Source: Methylocystis suflitae
GTDB lineage: Bacteria > Pseudomonadota > Alphaproteobacteria > Rhizobiales > Beijerinckiaceae
Length of the DNA: 45,387 bases
NCBI RefSeq assembly: GCF_024448135.1
Contig: NZ_JAMRYX010000176.1
Span: 1 to 45,387, forward strand
Direction: 5' to 3'
The position numbers and the translations under genes were made by a program. Of the stretch, positions 36,322-44,304 are shown one piece after another; positions within the stretch are counted from its first letter, which is position 1; each line of letters begins with the position of its first letter. The notes under the pieces were generated by a model. The model was not told the DNA's origin, ran no database searches, and worked only from the letters and a program-made list of their open reading frames with translations.

Positions 36322-37455
36322 ATGCGACGCAGGCGCCGCAAGCGGCGGGTTCTGGAGATCTCATTGTCCCATTCCATCACTGAAGCCGTCGAGGCCGTGG
36401 CTAGAGGCGAGATCGTCGTCGTCACCGATGACGACGATCGCGAAAACGAAGGCGACCTCGTTGTCGCCGCGTCGCTCTGCACGCCCGATAAAATGGCCTT
36501 TATCATCCGCCATACGAGCGGGATCGTCTGCGCGCCGCTCACGCTCGAGGAGGCGCGCCGTCTGCATCTTGCGCCCATGGTCGCGGAAAACGACGCGCCG
36601 CTCGCGACAGCCTTCACCGTCACCGTCGACGCGCGCCACGGGCTCACCACCGGCATTTCCGCCGAGCAGCGCTGCAATACGGTGCGCGCGCTCGCCAATG
36701 GCAATATGGGCGCGGCCGACTTCGTGCGGCCCGGCCATGTCTTCCCGCTGATCGCCAAGGACGGCGGGGTGCTGATGCGCTCCGGACATACGGAAGCCGC
36801 CGTCGATCTGTGCAAGCTTGCCGGCCTGCCGCCGGTCGGCGTCATTTGCGAACTCGCCAATGACGACGGCACGGTGATGACCGGCCGCCAGATCGAGGAA
36901 TTCGCGCGCGCGCATAATCTCAAACTCGTGTCGGTTTCGGACCTCATCGCGTTCCGCCAGGCGCGCGAAAAGCTCGTCGAACGCGTCGCGACGTTCCCGG
37001 TCGACACGGAGGCGGGGGCAATGATCGGCCACGCCTATGTGACGCCATTCGACAGCGTGCAGCACTTCGCCTTCGTTCTGGGCGCGATCGGCGACGGGCG
37101 CGACGTGCCGACGAGACTGCATCGCGCCGACATTATCTCCGATGTGATGTGCGGCGCGCCGACGATCAAGAAGACGTTGCATCGCTTTGCGCGCGAAGGG
37201 CGCGGCGTGCTCGTCTATCTGCGCGACGGCGCGGCGGGCGTCCCGGCGAATATTGTCGGACGCCAAGGAGGACAAGAGGCAAACGCCGAGGAAACGCGCA
37301 AGCGGCAATGGCTCGACGTCGGTCTCGGCGCGCAGATTTTGAAAGACCTCGGCGTTTCGTCGATCCGCCTGCGCTCCTCGTCGTCAAAGCCCCGCGCCTT
37401 CGTCGGGCTCTCGGGCTTTGGAATCGAAATTAGCGCGGTGGAGCCGGTGGAGTGA
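36322..37455 (+). CDS. ribB: 3,4-dihydroxy-2-butanone-4-phosphate synthase with degenerate RibA-like tail
   Basis: A 377-residue riboflavin enzyme that makes the four-carbon unit from ribulose-5-phosphate. The RibB domain (about 15-215) has VTDDDDRENEGDLVVAAS, FIIRHTSGIVCAPL, the RCNTVRALANG region and LMRSGHTEAAVDLCKLAG. The C-terminal half (220-377) is RibA-like, but the GTP cyclohydrolase II zinc cysteines are absent: the expected H-S-E-C-x-T-G-D segment reads LHRADIISDVM. It therefore should not have GTP cyclohydrolase activity and a separate RibA is needed. ATG at 36322 has AAGG; a TTG at 36364 with GGAG is an alternative start. No FMN riboswitch is visible. The 3' end overlaps the next, convergent gene by 26 bases. 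Confidence 0.92.
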   Translation: MRRRRRKRRVLEISLSHSITEAVEAVARGEIVVVTDDDDRENEGDLVVAASLCTPDKMAFIIRHTSGIVCAPLTLEEARRLHLAPMVAENDAPLATAFTVTVDARHGLTTGISAEQRCNTVRALANGNMGAADFVRPGHVFPLIAKDGGVLMRSGHTEAAVDLCKLAGLPPVGVICELANDDGTVMTGRQIEEFARAHNLKLVSVSDLIAFRQAREKLVERVATFPVDTEAGAMIGHAYVTPFDSVQHFAFVLGAIGDGRDVPTRLHRADIISDVMCGAPTIKKTLHRFAREGRGVLVYLRDGAAGVPANIVGRQGGQEANAEETRKRQWLDVGLGAQILKDLGVSSIRLRSSSSKPRAFVGLSGFGIEISAVEPVE

Positions 37456-38029
37456 GCGGCTTTCTCAGCCGCCAGACGAGGACGGCGAAACCGAGAAGGA
37501 AAAGCGAGGCGACGACGGCGAGGAGAAGGCCCGACTCGGCGGCGGCGATGACGAAGAAAATATGTTCGCCTTCATGCGCCACGCCGTCCGGCTTCCGAAT
37601 GCTCACGGCGACGACATATTTGCCGTCCTCGGAAAAATCATAATCGAGGGAGAGCGACGCGACGCCATGCGCCCGATAGGTTTTTAAAAGTTCGGGCGTC
37701 TTGAGGTCGTTTCTCGCCCAATAGAGCCGGGCCTCGATGTCGAGGTCCTTGATGTCCTCGAATTGCGGCGGACGCGTCGGATCGTCCTCGCGCCCGGCAA
37801 TCTCGATATTCAAATGGGTCGGACCGAAGCTGGGGATTTCCCGGTAATAGCGCTGCGCCGTTCCCTCTTCGTAGGTTTGGGTCGCGAAAAAACCCGTGAG
37901 ATAGGGGCCGACCGCGAAAACGCCCTTGCAGGCGTCGCCCTTGCAGACGTCCGGCGCGGCGGCGCTCGCCATTAGGCCGGCACCGGCGAAAAAGGCGATC
38001 AGCGCGACGATCAGCGCCCGGCTGAACAT
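37430..38029 (-). CDS. membrane-anchored periplasmic protein of unknown function
   Basis: A 199-residue protein. The ATG at 38029 has AGGA upstream and opens a signal peptide (MFSRALIVALIAFFAGAGLMASA). The mature part begins DVCKGDACKG, a C-x4-C pair, then a mixed alpha/beta domain with no match I know (block YREIPSFGPTHLNIEIAG). A C-terminal membrane helix (LLLAVVASLFLLGFAVLVW) and a basic Pro tail follow, so the domain faces the periplasm. A longer frame to 38251 runs through repeat DNA and is rejected. Convergent with ribB, overlapping by 26 bases. Confidence 0.72.
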   Translation of the reverse strand: MFSRALIVALIAFFAGAGLMASAAAPDVCKGDACKGVFAVGPYLTGFFATQTYEEGTAQRYYREIPSFGPTHLNIEIAGREDDPTRPPQFEDIKDLDIEARLYWARNDLKTPELLKTYRAHGVASLSLDYDFSEDGKYVVAVSIRKPDGVAHEGEHIFFVIAAAESGLLLAVVASLFLLGFAVLVWRLRKPLTPPAPPR

Positions 38030-38087
38030 TGGAATTTCCTCTCGCCGCCCGAATAGGCGCCCTTGGCGCATAGCGCGTCGACCTTTC

Positions 38088-38136
38088 ACCCTCCCCTCGA
38101 GGGGGAGGGTCGGCGCGAAGCGCCGGGGTGGGGTGG
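38088..38136. repeat. GC-palindrome repeat, family C (copy 1)
   Basis: ACCCTCCCCT-CGA-GGGGGAGGGT hairpin followed by CGGCGCGAAGCGCCG hairpin and GGGTGGGG. It is the first of three related elements in the 38030-38411 gap. Confidence 0.75.
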
Positions 38137-38209
38137 AGCCACTCCGCAAAAGATTGTCTTTAAGCGCACGGCTCGACGCGCGTCTATCGACGGATTCATC
38201 CGAGCTGTC

Positions 38210-38260
38210 TCCCCACCCCGCATTGCTTCGCAATGCGACCCTCCCCCTCAAGGGGAGGGT
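38210..38260. repeat. GC-palindrome repeat, family C (copy 2, inverted)
   Basis: TCCCCACCCCG, hairpin CATTGCTTCGCAATG, then hairpin ACCCTCCCCCT-CA-AGGGGAGGGT. Same parts as copy 1 in opposite order and orientation, so the pair at 38088-38136 and 38210-38260 is a large inverted repeat around about 75 bases of unique DNA. Confidence 0.75.
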
Positions 38261-38348
38261 GAGGTTACGCCTTTCTCTGGAAGAGGCGTATCAATGAAGC
38301 TTGATGAACAACTGGCTGAGCAGCGTTCCATTCCGTTTGCGCGATTTT

Positions 38349-38370
38349 ACCCTCCCCTCAAGGGGAGGGT
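38349..38370. repeat. GC-palindrome repeat, family C (half copy)
   Basis: A single hairpin, ACCCTCCCCT-CA-AGGGGAGGGT, matches the outer hairpin of the other two copies. It lies 41 bases from the end of xerC and might end its transcription. Confidence 0.7.
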
Positions 38371-38411
38371 GAAATTCGCGGCTCCTCAGGGCTTTCACGC
38401 GGCCTTCAGTT

Positions 38412-39398
38412 TCACTTCGCGCGCGGATGCGCCGAGCGATAAGCGTCGAGGAGTCGCGTCTTGTCGACGGCGGTATAAATCTGCGTCGTCGAGAGCGAGG
38501 CGTGGCCGAGCAATTCCTGGATCGTGCGCAGATCGCCCCCGCGACCTAAGAGATGCGTCGCGAACGAATGGCGCAGCGCATGCGGCGTCGCGCTCTCGGG
38601 CAGGCCGAGCGCCCCGCGCAGGCGTTGGACGGCGAGCTGGATGATGCGCGGCGAGAGCGGCCCGCCGCGCGCGCCCACAAACAGCGGCCCGCCGGCGAGA
38701 TCATAGGGACAGAGCGCGAGATAGGCTTCGATCGCCGCGCGCACCGACGCGATGACCGGCACGGTCCGGCTCTTGCCGCCCTTCCCCAGGATCGTGACCC
38801 GATCGGCGGCGCCGACCGGCGCCTCGGCGCTCCCGATCGACAGCGCCTCGGAAATTCGCAGGCCGGCGCCGTAGAGCAGCGCCAGCACGGCGGCGTCCCG
38901 AGCGATCACCCAGGGCTCCCGCGCCTCGCCCGCTCTCTGTTCGGGGTCCACGACGTCGCGGGCGTCGGGCACGGTGAGCGCCTTGGGGAGGCTACGCGGA
39001 CGCTTGGGCGGACGCACCGCGCCAAAGACGTCCGTGCGGGCGAGGCCCTTCTTCTCGATGAACCGCAGAAAATTGCGCATGGCGGCGAGCGCCCGCAACA
39101 GCGAACGGCTTTCCAAGCCGTCGCGGCGACGCTTGGCCATAAAGGCGCGTAGGTCGGCGGGTTGGAGAGACTTAAGCGCGCCGGCGTCGGGCGGCTCGCC
39201 AGTATGATGCGCCAAAAATCCCAAAAAAGTAGCGAGGTCTCGGCCATAGGCCTCGACCGTGTGCCGGGAGGCGCGCCGCTCGCCGGCAAGATAGCGCAAC
39301 CATAGCGCCGCTTCCTCGGCGATCGCCGGCGCCGCCTGAAAATAGGAGGCGTCGGGAAGCGGCTTCTGTCGGGGCGCTCTCAGGGGCGAATCGCGCAT
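38412..39398 (-). CDS. xerC: tyrosine recombinase XerC
   Basis: A 328-residue site-specific recombinase for dif resolution at chromosome dimer separation. The N-terminal SAM-like domain has WLRYLAGERRASRHTVEAYG. The catalytic set is complete: Arg in AGLRISEALSIG, Lys in LGKGGKSRTVP, His-x-x-Arg in PHALRHSFATHLLG, His in ELLGHASLSTTQ and the nucleophile Tyr in TTQIYTAVD. Length and gene context fit housekeeping XerC rather than a phage integrase; no attachment site or mobile cargo is next to it. Confidence 0.94.
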   Translation of the reverse strand: MRDSPLRAPRQKPLPDASYFQAAPAIAEEAALWLRYLAGERRASRHTVEAYGRDLATFLGFLAHHTGEPPDAGALKSLQPADLRAFMAKRRRDGLESRSLLRALAAMRNFLRFIEKKGLARTDVFGAVRPPKRPRSLPKALTVPDARDVVDPEQRAGEAREPWVIARDAAVLALLYGAGLRISEALSIGSAEAPVGAADRVTILGKGGKSRTVPVIASVRAAIEAYLALCPYDLAGGPLFVGARGGPLSPRIIQLAVQRLRGALGLPESATPHALRHSFATHLLGRGGDLRTIQELLGHASLSTTQIYTAVDKTRLLDAYRSAHPRAK

Positions 39399-39439
39399 AA
39401 GCGACGATCGCCCAAGAAGATGAATAAAGGCGAACGGGG

Positions 39440-39763
39440 CTATTCGCCCGACTTGATCTCGGCCTTCGCCTTCGTCAGCATCTCGTCCATGGTGCGGCGG
39501 ATCTGATGCTCGGACTGGTTCACGCCCGCCGCCTCAAAATCCTTCTTGACCAAAGCCACGACCCGCTCATCGGCGTCGGCGGCGACTTCCACTGCGACCA
39601 AGGCGTCCGCGTAGGCCTGCGCTTCGGCGCCCGTCTTGCCGAGCTTTTCGGCCGCCCAGAGGCCAAGCAGCTTGTTGCGGCGCGCTTCGGCGCGAAACTG
39701 CAGCTCCTCATCATGGACAAAGCGTTTCTCGAAGGAATCTTCGCGCTGGTCGAAAGTGCTCAT
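39440..39763 (-). CDS. DUF1476 protein, F1-ATPase zeta-type inhibitor
   Basis: A 107-residue helical protein. The opening MSTFDQREDSFEKRFVHDEE is characteristic of the alphaproteobacterial zeta subunit, first described in Paracoccus as a natural inhibitor of the F1FO-ATPase, with the N-terminal part as inhibitory segment. The rest is four-helix, highly charged (FRAEARRNKLLGLWAAEKLG, DEMLTKAKAEIKSGE). GAGG lies six bases before the ATG at 39763; an ATG two codons earlier is less likely. The upstream gap to 40029 shows no gene. Not linked to an atp operon here. Confidence 0.85.
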   Translation of the reverse strand: MSTFDQREDSFEKRFVHDEELQFRAEARRNKLLGLWAAEKLGKTGAEAQAYADALVAVEVAADADERVVALVKKDFEAAGVNQSEHQIRRTMDEMLTKAKAEIKSGE

Positions 39764-40029
39764 GTCCATCCTCGGCCGGGTTGTTCTTAAATCAGGGCTC
39801 GGCGATCATGCGCCGCATCGGCGTGGGCTCGATATATGCGTATTCGCGCGCAAAGCCAATGCCGGAAAGCGTGGTCCCGGCCGCGACGAAATCGCCCCAC
39901 GCCCGCTGCGGCGCCAGCGCCGGCGCGGGCATGGCCGCGCGGTGCGCCGAATTGGAAAAGCGCGCTTAGTCGGCTATTTGTCGAGGCGTAGAGTTTTCCG
40001 TCCGGCGATCGGACACAGAGGTGCGCTTC

Positions 40030-40299
40030 ATGACGAAATTTGCATGCGCTATTTTATTCGCCTTGGCCTTTGCGAGCCCGGCCTTCGCCCAGAAAATGAC
40101 GAGCGACGACCTCAAATGGATCAATCAATGCATCAGCGATAACAAAGGCGAGGAAGGCGGGACGCCCGCCATTATCCGCGCCTATTGCATATGCATGAAC
40201 GAGAAGATGGACGACAACGAAACCCGGTCCGTCACTCAGTGGGAAAAGGCCAATCCCGAGGCCCGGCAGGACTGCGAAAAGCAGGCCGGCTGGAAATAG
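40030..40299 (+). CDS. small secreted protein with four cysteines
   Basis: An 89-residue protein. A signal peptide (MTKFACAILFALAFASPAFA) is followed by a mature acidic/basic helical part with C-x(n)-C-x-C-x(n)-C: INQCISDN, AYCICMNEKM and QDCEKQAG. The C-I-C pair and outer cysteines could form two disulfides in a helical hairpin. GAGG lies eight bases before the ATG at 40030. No family known to me. It may be periplasmic. No operon partner. Confidence 0.72.
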   Translation: MTKFACAILFALAFASPAFAQKMTSDDLKWINQCISDNKGEEGGTPAIIRAYCICMNEKMDDNETRSVTQWEKANPEARQDCEKQAGWK

Positions 40300-40663
40300 C
40301 GTAAACGCCAAGGCCGCTTCTGTTTGCGCCATGAGCGTCGCAGGGGCGAGCGCGCGGCGTGTCCAAAAAATTTGGCCGCCAAGATGCTCGAATTACGGGC
40401 GCCGGCGGGTGCGAGAGGAACCAACGCGGCGACGGCGCCGCTGGGCCGCCGCCCTCTCAGTTTCATTGTATCGTCTATCCCTTTGCGATAGAGTGCCCCG
40501 TCGGCTTGTCACTGGCCGCCAAAGACGCTAGGACCGCCGGTGCTCGCGGCGGGGCGCACGCCCGCCGCCGCTCCCTCAGAGCCGCCCAAAAGCCGGCATG
40601 CGTTCACACTTCGGAGGAGCGACGACCCGCCAGATGGACTTCCTCAAGCCCCGGTTGATCCCA
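40300..40663 (+). other. gap upstream of purC without a gene
   Basis: About 360 bases with no supportable reading frame. A TTTCATTGTATCG patch near 40460-40475 and the GGAGGAG at 40613-40619 are the only signals. The latter precedes an in-frame ATG at 40634 that would extend PurC by ten residues. The purC promoter should lie here. No PurR or purine riboswitch signature was seen. Confidence 0.45.
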
Positions 40664-41428
40664 ATGAACCGCCGACGCCGCATCTACGAGGGCAAGGCCA
40701 AGGTCCTCTATGAGGGCCCGGAGCCCGGCACTTTGATTCAGCACTTCAAGGACGACGCCACGGCCTTCAACGCGAAGAAACACGAGGTGATCGACGGGAA
40801 GGGCGTGCTCAACAACCGGATCTCCGAATATATCTTCCAGCATTTGAACAGCATCGGCGTGCCGACCCACTTCATCCGCCGGCTGAACATGCGCGAGCAG
40901 CTCATCCGCGAGGTGGAAATCATCCCGCTCGAAGTCGTCGTGCGCAATGTCGCGGCCGGCTCGCTGGCCAAGCGCCTCGGCATGGAAGAGGGCACGCAAC
41001 TGCCCCGCTCCATCATCGAATTCTACTATAAGAACGACGCGCTCGACGACCCGATGGTGTCCGAGGAGCATATCACCGCCTTCGGCTGGGCGACTCCCCA
41101 GGAGATCGACGACGTCATGGCGCTCGCCATCCGCGTTAACGACTTCCTGTCGGGGCTCTTCCTCGGCGTCGGCATCCGCCTCGTCGACTTCAAGATGGAA
41201 TGCGGTCGGCTCTGGGAAGGCGACATGATGCGAATCGTCGTCGCCGACGAGATTTCGCCCGACAGCTGCCGGCTGTGGGACATCAAGTCGAACGACAAGC
41301 TCGACAAGGATCGCTTCCGCCGCGACTTGGGCGGGCTGGTCGAGGCTTATACCGAAGTCGCGCGCCGTCTCGGCATCATGCAGGAAAACGAGACGATCCG
41401 CACCGGCGCGCCGAAGCTCGTTCAGTAG
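40664..41428 (+). CDS. purC: SAICAR synthase (purine biosynthesis)
   Basis: A 254-residue ATP-dependent ligase joining CAIR and aspartate. The start [20 protein letters not shown] is the standard N-terminus of the alphaproteobacterial form. Further blocks: [56 protein letters not shown] and [11 protein letters not shown]-like [14 protein letters not shown]. An ATG at 40634 would add ten residues. It begins the purC-Uma2-purS-purQ run. Confidence 0.97.
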   Translation: MNRRRRIYEGKAKVLYEGPEPGTLIQHFKDDATAFNAKKHEVIDGKGVLNNRISEYIFQHLNSIGVPTHFIRRLNMREQLIREVEIIPLEVVVRNVAAGSLAKRLGMEEGTQLPRSIIEFYYKNDALDDPMVSEEHITAFGWATPQEIDDVMALAIRVNDFLSGLFLGVGIRLVDFKMECGRLWEGDMMRIVVADEISPDSCRLWDIKSNDKLDKDRFRRDLGGLVEAYTEVARRLGIMQENETIRTGAPKLVQ

Positions 41429-41447
41429 GAAATCCCAAAGGGCCGCC

Positions 41448-42011
41448 ATGGGCGTTCCTCATCTCGATTCAGGTCCGATGCGCGCGGAGGAATTCTTCGC
41501 GTTCACGGCCACGCGTCCCGACGACGAAAAATGGGAGCTGATCGAAGGGGAGCCGGTCTTGAATGCGTCGGCAAGCTTTCTTCACCAGATAATTGCAAGC
41601 AATTTGATCGTATCGCTCGGCCGATTCGCCCGGGAAACTGATGCAATTTGGGCGGTAGTGCCTGGCATCGGCGTTCGTATCTCCCCCATGAGCGTCCCCG
41701 TGCCCGATGTGCTCGTTCGTCCGCAGACGGCCACGGGAGTCGAGTGCGACGACATGATCATCGCCTTCGAGATACTTTCGCCGTCGACCGCCGACTATGA
41801 TCTGCGGTGGAAGCGAAAGGCCTACGCCTCCCTGCCCTCGCTCCTACAATATGTCGTGATCGCGCAAGACGCGGTTGAAGTCGTGTCCTTCGATCGCGCC
41901 AATGAGTTCTCGGAGCGCCGATTGGAGACGGTAGAGAGCGCGCTCGACCTGCCCGTCATCGGCGCCTGCATGAACTTGCGCGATATCTACCGCGGCACGG
42001 GTCTGCTCTAG
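41448..42011 (+). CDS. Uma2-family (DUF820) PD-(D/E)XK nuclease-like protein
   Basis: A 187-residue protein of the Uma2 family. N-terminal block MRAEEFFAFTATRPDDEKWE and LIEGEPVL; the nuclease core has VPVPDVLVRPQ with the acidic residue and MIIAFEILSPSTADYDLRWKRKAY, where E-x-x-S-P-S-T and the following Lys are the conserved catalytic part. These proteins are widespread and often multicopy, but their role is unclear. It lies 19 bases after purC and 68 before purS, splitting the purine run, with a somewhat lower GC. This suggests an insertion. Confidence 0.88.
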   Translation: MGVPHLDSGPMRAEEFFAFTATRPDDEKWELIEGEPVLNASASFLHQIIASNLIVSLGRFARETDAIWAVVPGIGVRISPMSVPVPDVLVRPQTATGVECDDMIIAFEILSPSTADYDLRWKRKAYASLPSLLQYVVIAQDAVEVVSFDRANEFSERRLETVESALDLPVIGACMNLRDIYRGTGLL

Positions 42012-42079
42012 AGCGCCGGCTTGCGCTTCGCGCGTCGAGCCAGTAACCGTTCCGCCATCTTCTGAACTTGGAACAGCGC

Positions 42080-42316
42080 ATGAAAGCCCGCGTCGTCGTC
42101 ACCCTCAAATCCGGCGTCCTCGATCCGCAAGGCAAGGCGATCGAGGGGGCGCTGAAGTCGCTCGGCGTCGAAGGCGTCGCGAGCGTGCGGCAAGGCAAGG
42201 TGTTCGACGTGGAGCTCGCCGGGGCCGACGCCAGCGCCGCCAAGGCGCAGTTGCAAGCCGCCTGCGAGAAGCTGCTCGCCAATACGGTGATCGAGAATTA
42301 CCAGATCGATGTGTGA
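42080..42316 (+). CDS. purS: FGAM synthase subunit PurS
   Basis: A 78-residue small subunit that links PurL and PurQ for ammonia transfer in formylglycinamidine synthesis. MKARVVVTLKSGVLDPQGKA, then SLGVEGVASVRQGKVFDVEL, are the family blocks. GGAAC precedes the ATG at 42080. The ATG four codons earlier is less likely. purQ follows after 102 bases of repeat DNA. purL is not next to them in this window. Confidence 0.96.
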   Translation: MKARVVVTLKSGVLDPQGKAIEGALKSLGVEGVASVRQGKVFDVELAGADASAAKAQLQAACEKLLANTVIENYQIDV

Positions 42317-42340
42317 GGCGATCGAGGGCAGTTGGGCTTT

Positions 42341-42395
42341 GGCAGTCGGCAATCGGAAGCGCGCCGACCTGCCGACTGCCGATCTGCCGACTGCC
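42341..42395. repeat. short tandem/inverted repeat between purS and purQ
   Basis: CTGCCGACTGCC occurs directly at 42369-42380 and 42384-42395 (15-base period). Its core reverse complement GGCAGTCGGC is at 42341-42350. The whole can fold as alternative hairpins with one left arm and two right arms. Confidence 0.75.
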
Positions 42396-42418
42396 CACCT
42401 GCCGCCTAGGACACGCCC

Positions 42419-43108
42419 ATGAAAGCCGCCGTCGTCGTCTTCCCCGGCTCCAATCGCGAAAGCGACATGGCTCGCGCCTTGACGCAGGCGACTGGACGCC
42501 CGCCGTCGATGCTGTGGCACGCCGACCATGAACTCCCCGCCGGAACTGACCTTGTCGTGTTGCCCGGAGGCTTTTCCTACGGCGATTATCTGCGCTGCGG
42601 CGCGATCGCTGGGCGCGCCGCCATCATGGACGCGGTGCGCGCGCACGCCGCGCGCGGCGGACTGGTGCTGGGCGTGTGCAACGGCTTCCAGATTCTTTGC
42701 GAGAGCGGACTTCTGCCGGGCGTGCTGATGCGTAACGCCAATCTGCGTTTCGTCTGCCGGATGCAGCATCTCAGGGTCGAACGCAACGACACCGCCTTCA
42801 CGCGCCATTACGCCAAGGGCCAGACGATCGAAGTCTGCGTCGCGCATGGCGAGGGCAATTACGAAGCCGACGACGCCACGATCGACCGGCTTGAGGGCGA
42901 GGGTCTCGTCGCCTTCCGCTATTGCGACTCCGCCGGCAATGTCGGCGGCGACGCCAATCCCAACGGCTCGCGCAACGATATCGCCGGCATCTATTCGAAC
43001 GGGCGCAATGTGCTCGGCCTGATGCCGCATCCCGAAAATCTCATCGACGCGCTCGTCGGCGGAACCGACGGCCGCGGGCTTTTCGAGAGCCTCGCCAGCG
43101 CGGCGTGA
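42419..43108 (+). CDS. purQ: FGAM synthase glutaminase subunit PurQ
   Basis: A 229-residue class I glutamine amidotransferase supplying ammonia to PurL. The nucleophile is Cys87 in [16 protein letters not shown]; the His-Glu partners are in LMPHPENL near the C-terminus. The N-terminus [17 protein letters not shown] is standard. Convergent with the HxlR regulator gene; only three bases lie between the two stops. Confidence 0.97.
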   Translation: MKAAVVVFPGSNRESDMARALTQATGRPPSMLWHADHELPAGTDLVVLPGGFSYGDYLRCGAIAGRAAIMDAVRAHAARGGLVLGVCNGFQILCESGLLPGVLMRNANLRFVCRMQHLRVERNDTAFTRHYAKGQTIEVCVAHGEGNYEADDATIDRLEGEGLVAFRYCDSAGNVGGDANPNGSRNDIAGIYSNGRNVLGLMPHPENLIDALVGGTDGRGLFESLASAA

Positions 43109-43111
43109 TCC

Positions 43112-43777
43112 TCACGCTTTTGGCGGCAGGGGAAAGAGTCCGGTAAAGCGTTCCGCGAGCGTGCGATCGCCCTCGATCGCGAGCGCCTTCTTCTCTTCGA
43201 GCGCCGCGAGCGGCGCACCGCCATAGACCGCCGCGGCGATCGCCGTCGCCGGCCCGGCGAAGATGACGTCGGCGCCATCCAACGATTGCCGCGCGGCGTC
43301 GCATGCGCCGCCATGGATATGCACGAGGAACGTCTGGTCGCCGATGCGAAACCCGATGCGCGCGTTCAGTCCCTTCGCCCTGCTCGCGTCGAACATCGTC
43401 TTGAACGACAGCATCAGCGAGGCCGCGCTTAGCGGCAGCGTCGGGTCGTGGCGCGGCGAGCGCGCCGCCCAGCGGCCGAGGACGCCCAACGCCGGCTCGA
43501 TCTCATAGCCCCAGGGCGTCAATTCATAGACATGGCTTGCCGCCGGCGGCGGCAGCTTGCGCCGGCGCAGCGCGCCGATTTCCTCCAGCCGCTCCAGCCG
43601 CTGCGTCAGCACATTGGCGCTGATTCCGGGAAGGTCGGCGCGCAGGTCGCTGAATCTTTTCGGGCCGAACATCAGTTCGCGCATCACCAGCAGCGCCCAG
43701 CGTTCCCCAATCAGATCAAGCGCATGGGCGGCGCCGCAAGCGTCGTCGTAATGGCGCGCGGAAGGGTGTCTGCTCAT
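43112..43777 (-). CDS. HxlR-family transcriptional regulator with C-terminal sterol-carrier-like domain
   Basis: A 221-residue regulator. The HxlR winged helix fills about 1-105: ALDLIGERWALLVMRELMFG, KRFSDLRADLPGISANVLTQ and RLERLEEIGALRRR. A cysteine at position 14 (DDACGAAHAL) is where redox- and electrophile-sensing members carry theirs. The remainder (about 120-221, with FLVHIHGGACDAARQSL and ADVIFAGPATAIAAAVYGG) looks like an SCP2-type small-ligand domain. It is divergent from the VOC-DUF1428-GST operon with 92 bases between, and probably represses it. Confidence 0.88.
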   Translation of the reverse strand: MSRHPSARHYDDACGAAHALDLIGERWALLVMRELMFGPKRFSDLRADLPGISANVLTQRLERLEEIGALRRRKLPPPAASHVYELTPWGYEIEPALGVLGRWAARSPRHDPTLPLSAASLMLSFKTMFDASRAKGLNARIGFRIGDQTFLVHIHGGACDAARQSLDGADVIFAGPATAIAAAVYGGAPLAALEEKKALAIEGDRTLAERFTGLFPLPPKA

Positions 43778-43791
43778 CGCCCGCGCTTTTT

Positions 43792-43808
43792 AGTTATTTT
43801 TTCTAACT
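43792..43808. promoter_or_regulatory. candidate HxlR operator
   Basis: AGTTA at 43792-43796 and TAACT at 43804-43808 form an inverted repeat with a 7-base T-rich spacer in the divergent gap. An extra half site, ATAACTT, occurs at 43824-43830. The AT-rich gap also holds the promoters of both transcripts. Confidence 0.5.
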
Positions 43809-43869
43809 TCATTGTTGCATTTTATAACTTATGCGGTAGCTTCGGCAACAACTGGTTTGAGGAGCGTCC

Positions 43870-44304
43870 ATGTCCAAGCTTATTTTCATCAATCTTCCGG
43901 TCGCCGATCTGCCCAAGGCGACCGCTTTCTATGAGTCGATCGGGGCCTGGAAGAACCCGCAGTTCTCCGACCACACCGCCGCTTGCCTGGTTTTCTCCGA
44001 CGCGATTCACGCGATGCTTTTGACGCATGAGAAGTTTCGGCAGTTCACGACGAAGCAGATCGCTGATGCGCGCACGAGCGCCGAAGTTCTGATCTGCATT
44101 TCCGCCGACAGCCGCGCCGACGTCGACGCCATGGTCGAGAAGGCGACGCGCGCCGGCGGCGCGCCGGATCCGACGCCGACGCAGGATTTCGGCTTCATGT
44201 ATGGCCGCAGCTTCGAAGATCTCGACGGTCATATCTGGGAGATTATGTGGATGGACGCCGAGGCGGCGTCAAAGGCATGCCAGCAAGAAGGAGCGGCGCA
44301 ATGA
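43870..44304 (+). CDS. VOC-family (glyoxalase/bleomycin-resistance-like) protein
   Basis: A 144-residue protein with two beta-alpha-beta-beta-beta modules. First module: IFINLPVADLPKATAFYESI; second ends DFGFMYGRSFEDLDGHIWEI with the Glu metal-type ligand and H-I-W-E. The family includes lactoylglutathione lyase, dioxygenases and drug-binding proteins; this one resembles the 'PhnB/extradiol-like' short VOC group. TTGAGGAG lies before the ATG. It leads the operon divergent from the HxlR gene. Its stop overlaps the next start by four bases. Confidence 0.88.
   Translation: MSKLIFINLPVADLPKATAFYESIGAWKNPQFSDHTAACLVFSDAIHAMLLTHEKFRQFTTKQIADARTSAEVLICISADSRADVDAMVEKATRAGGAPDPTPTQDFGFMYGRSFEDLDGHIWEIMWMDAEAASKACQQEGAAQ

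Noticed and set aside
36267-36363. FMN riboswitch before ribB
   Set aside because: The space between the repeat and the start is under 100 bases and no conserved RFN words are present.
38030-38251. N-terminal extension of the anchored protein (to 38251)
   Set aside because: It translates palindromic repeat DNA; a signal peptide with ribosome site begins at 38029.
42341-42395. CRISPR-like array from the CTGCCGACTGCC repeats
   Set aside because: Two 12-base copies with a 3-base spacer do not form a CRISPR array.
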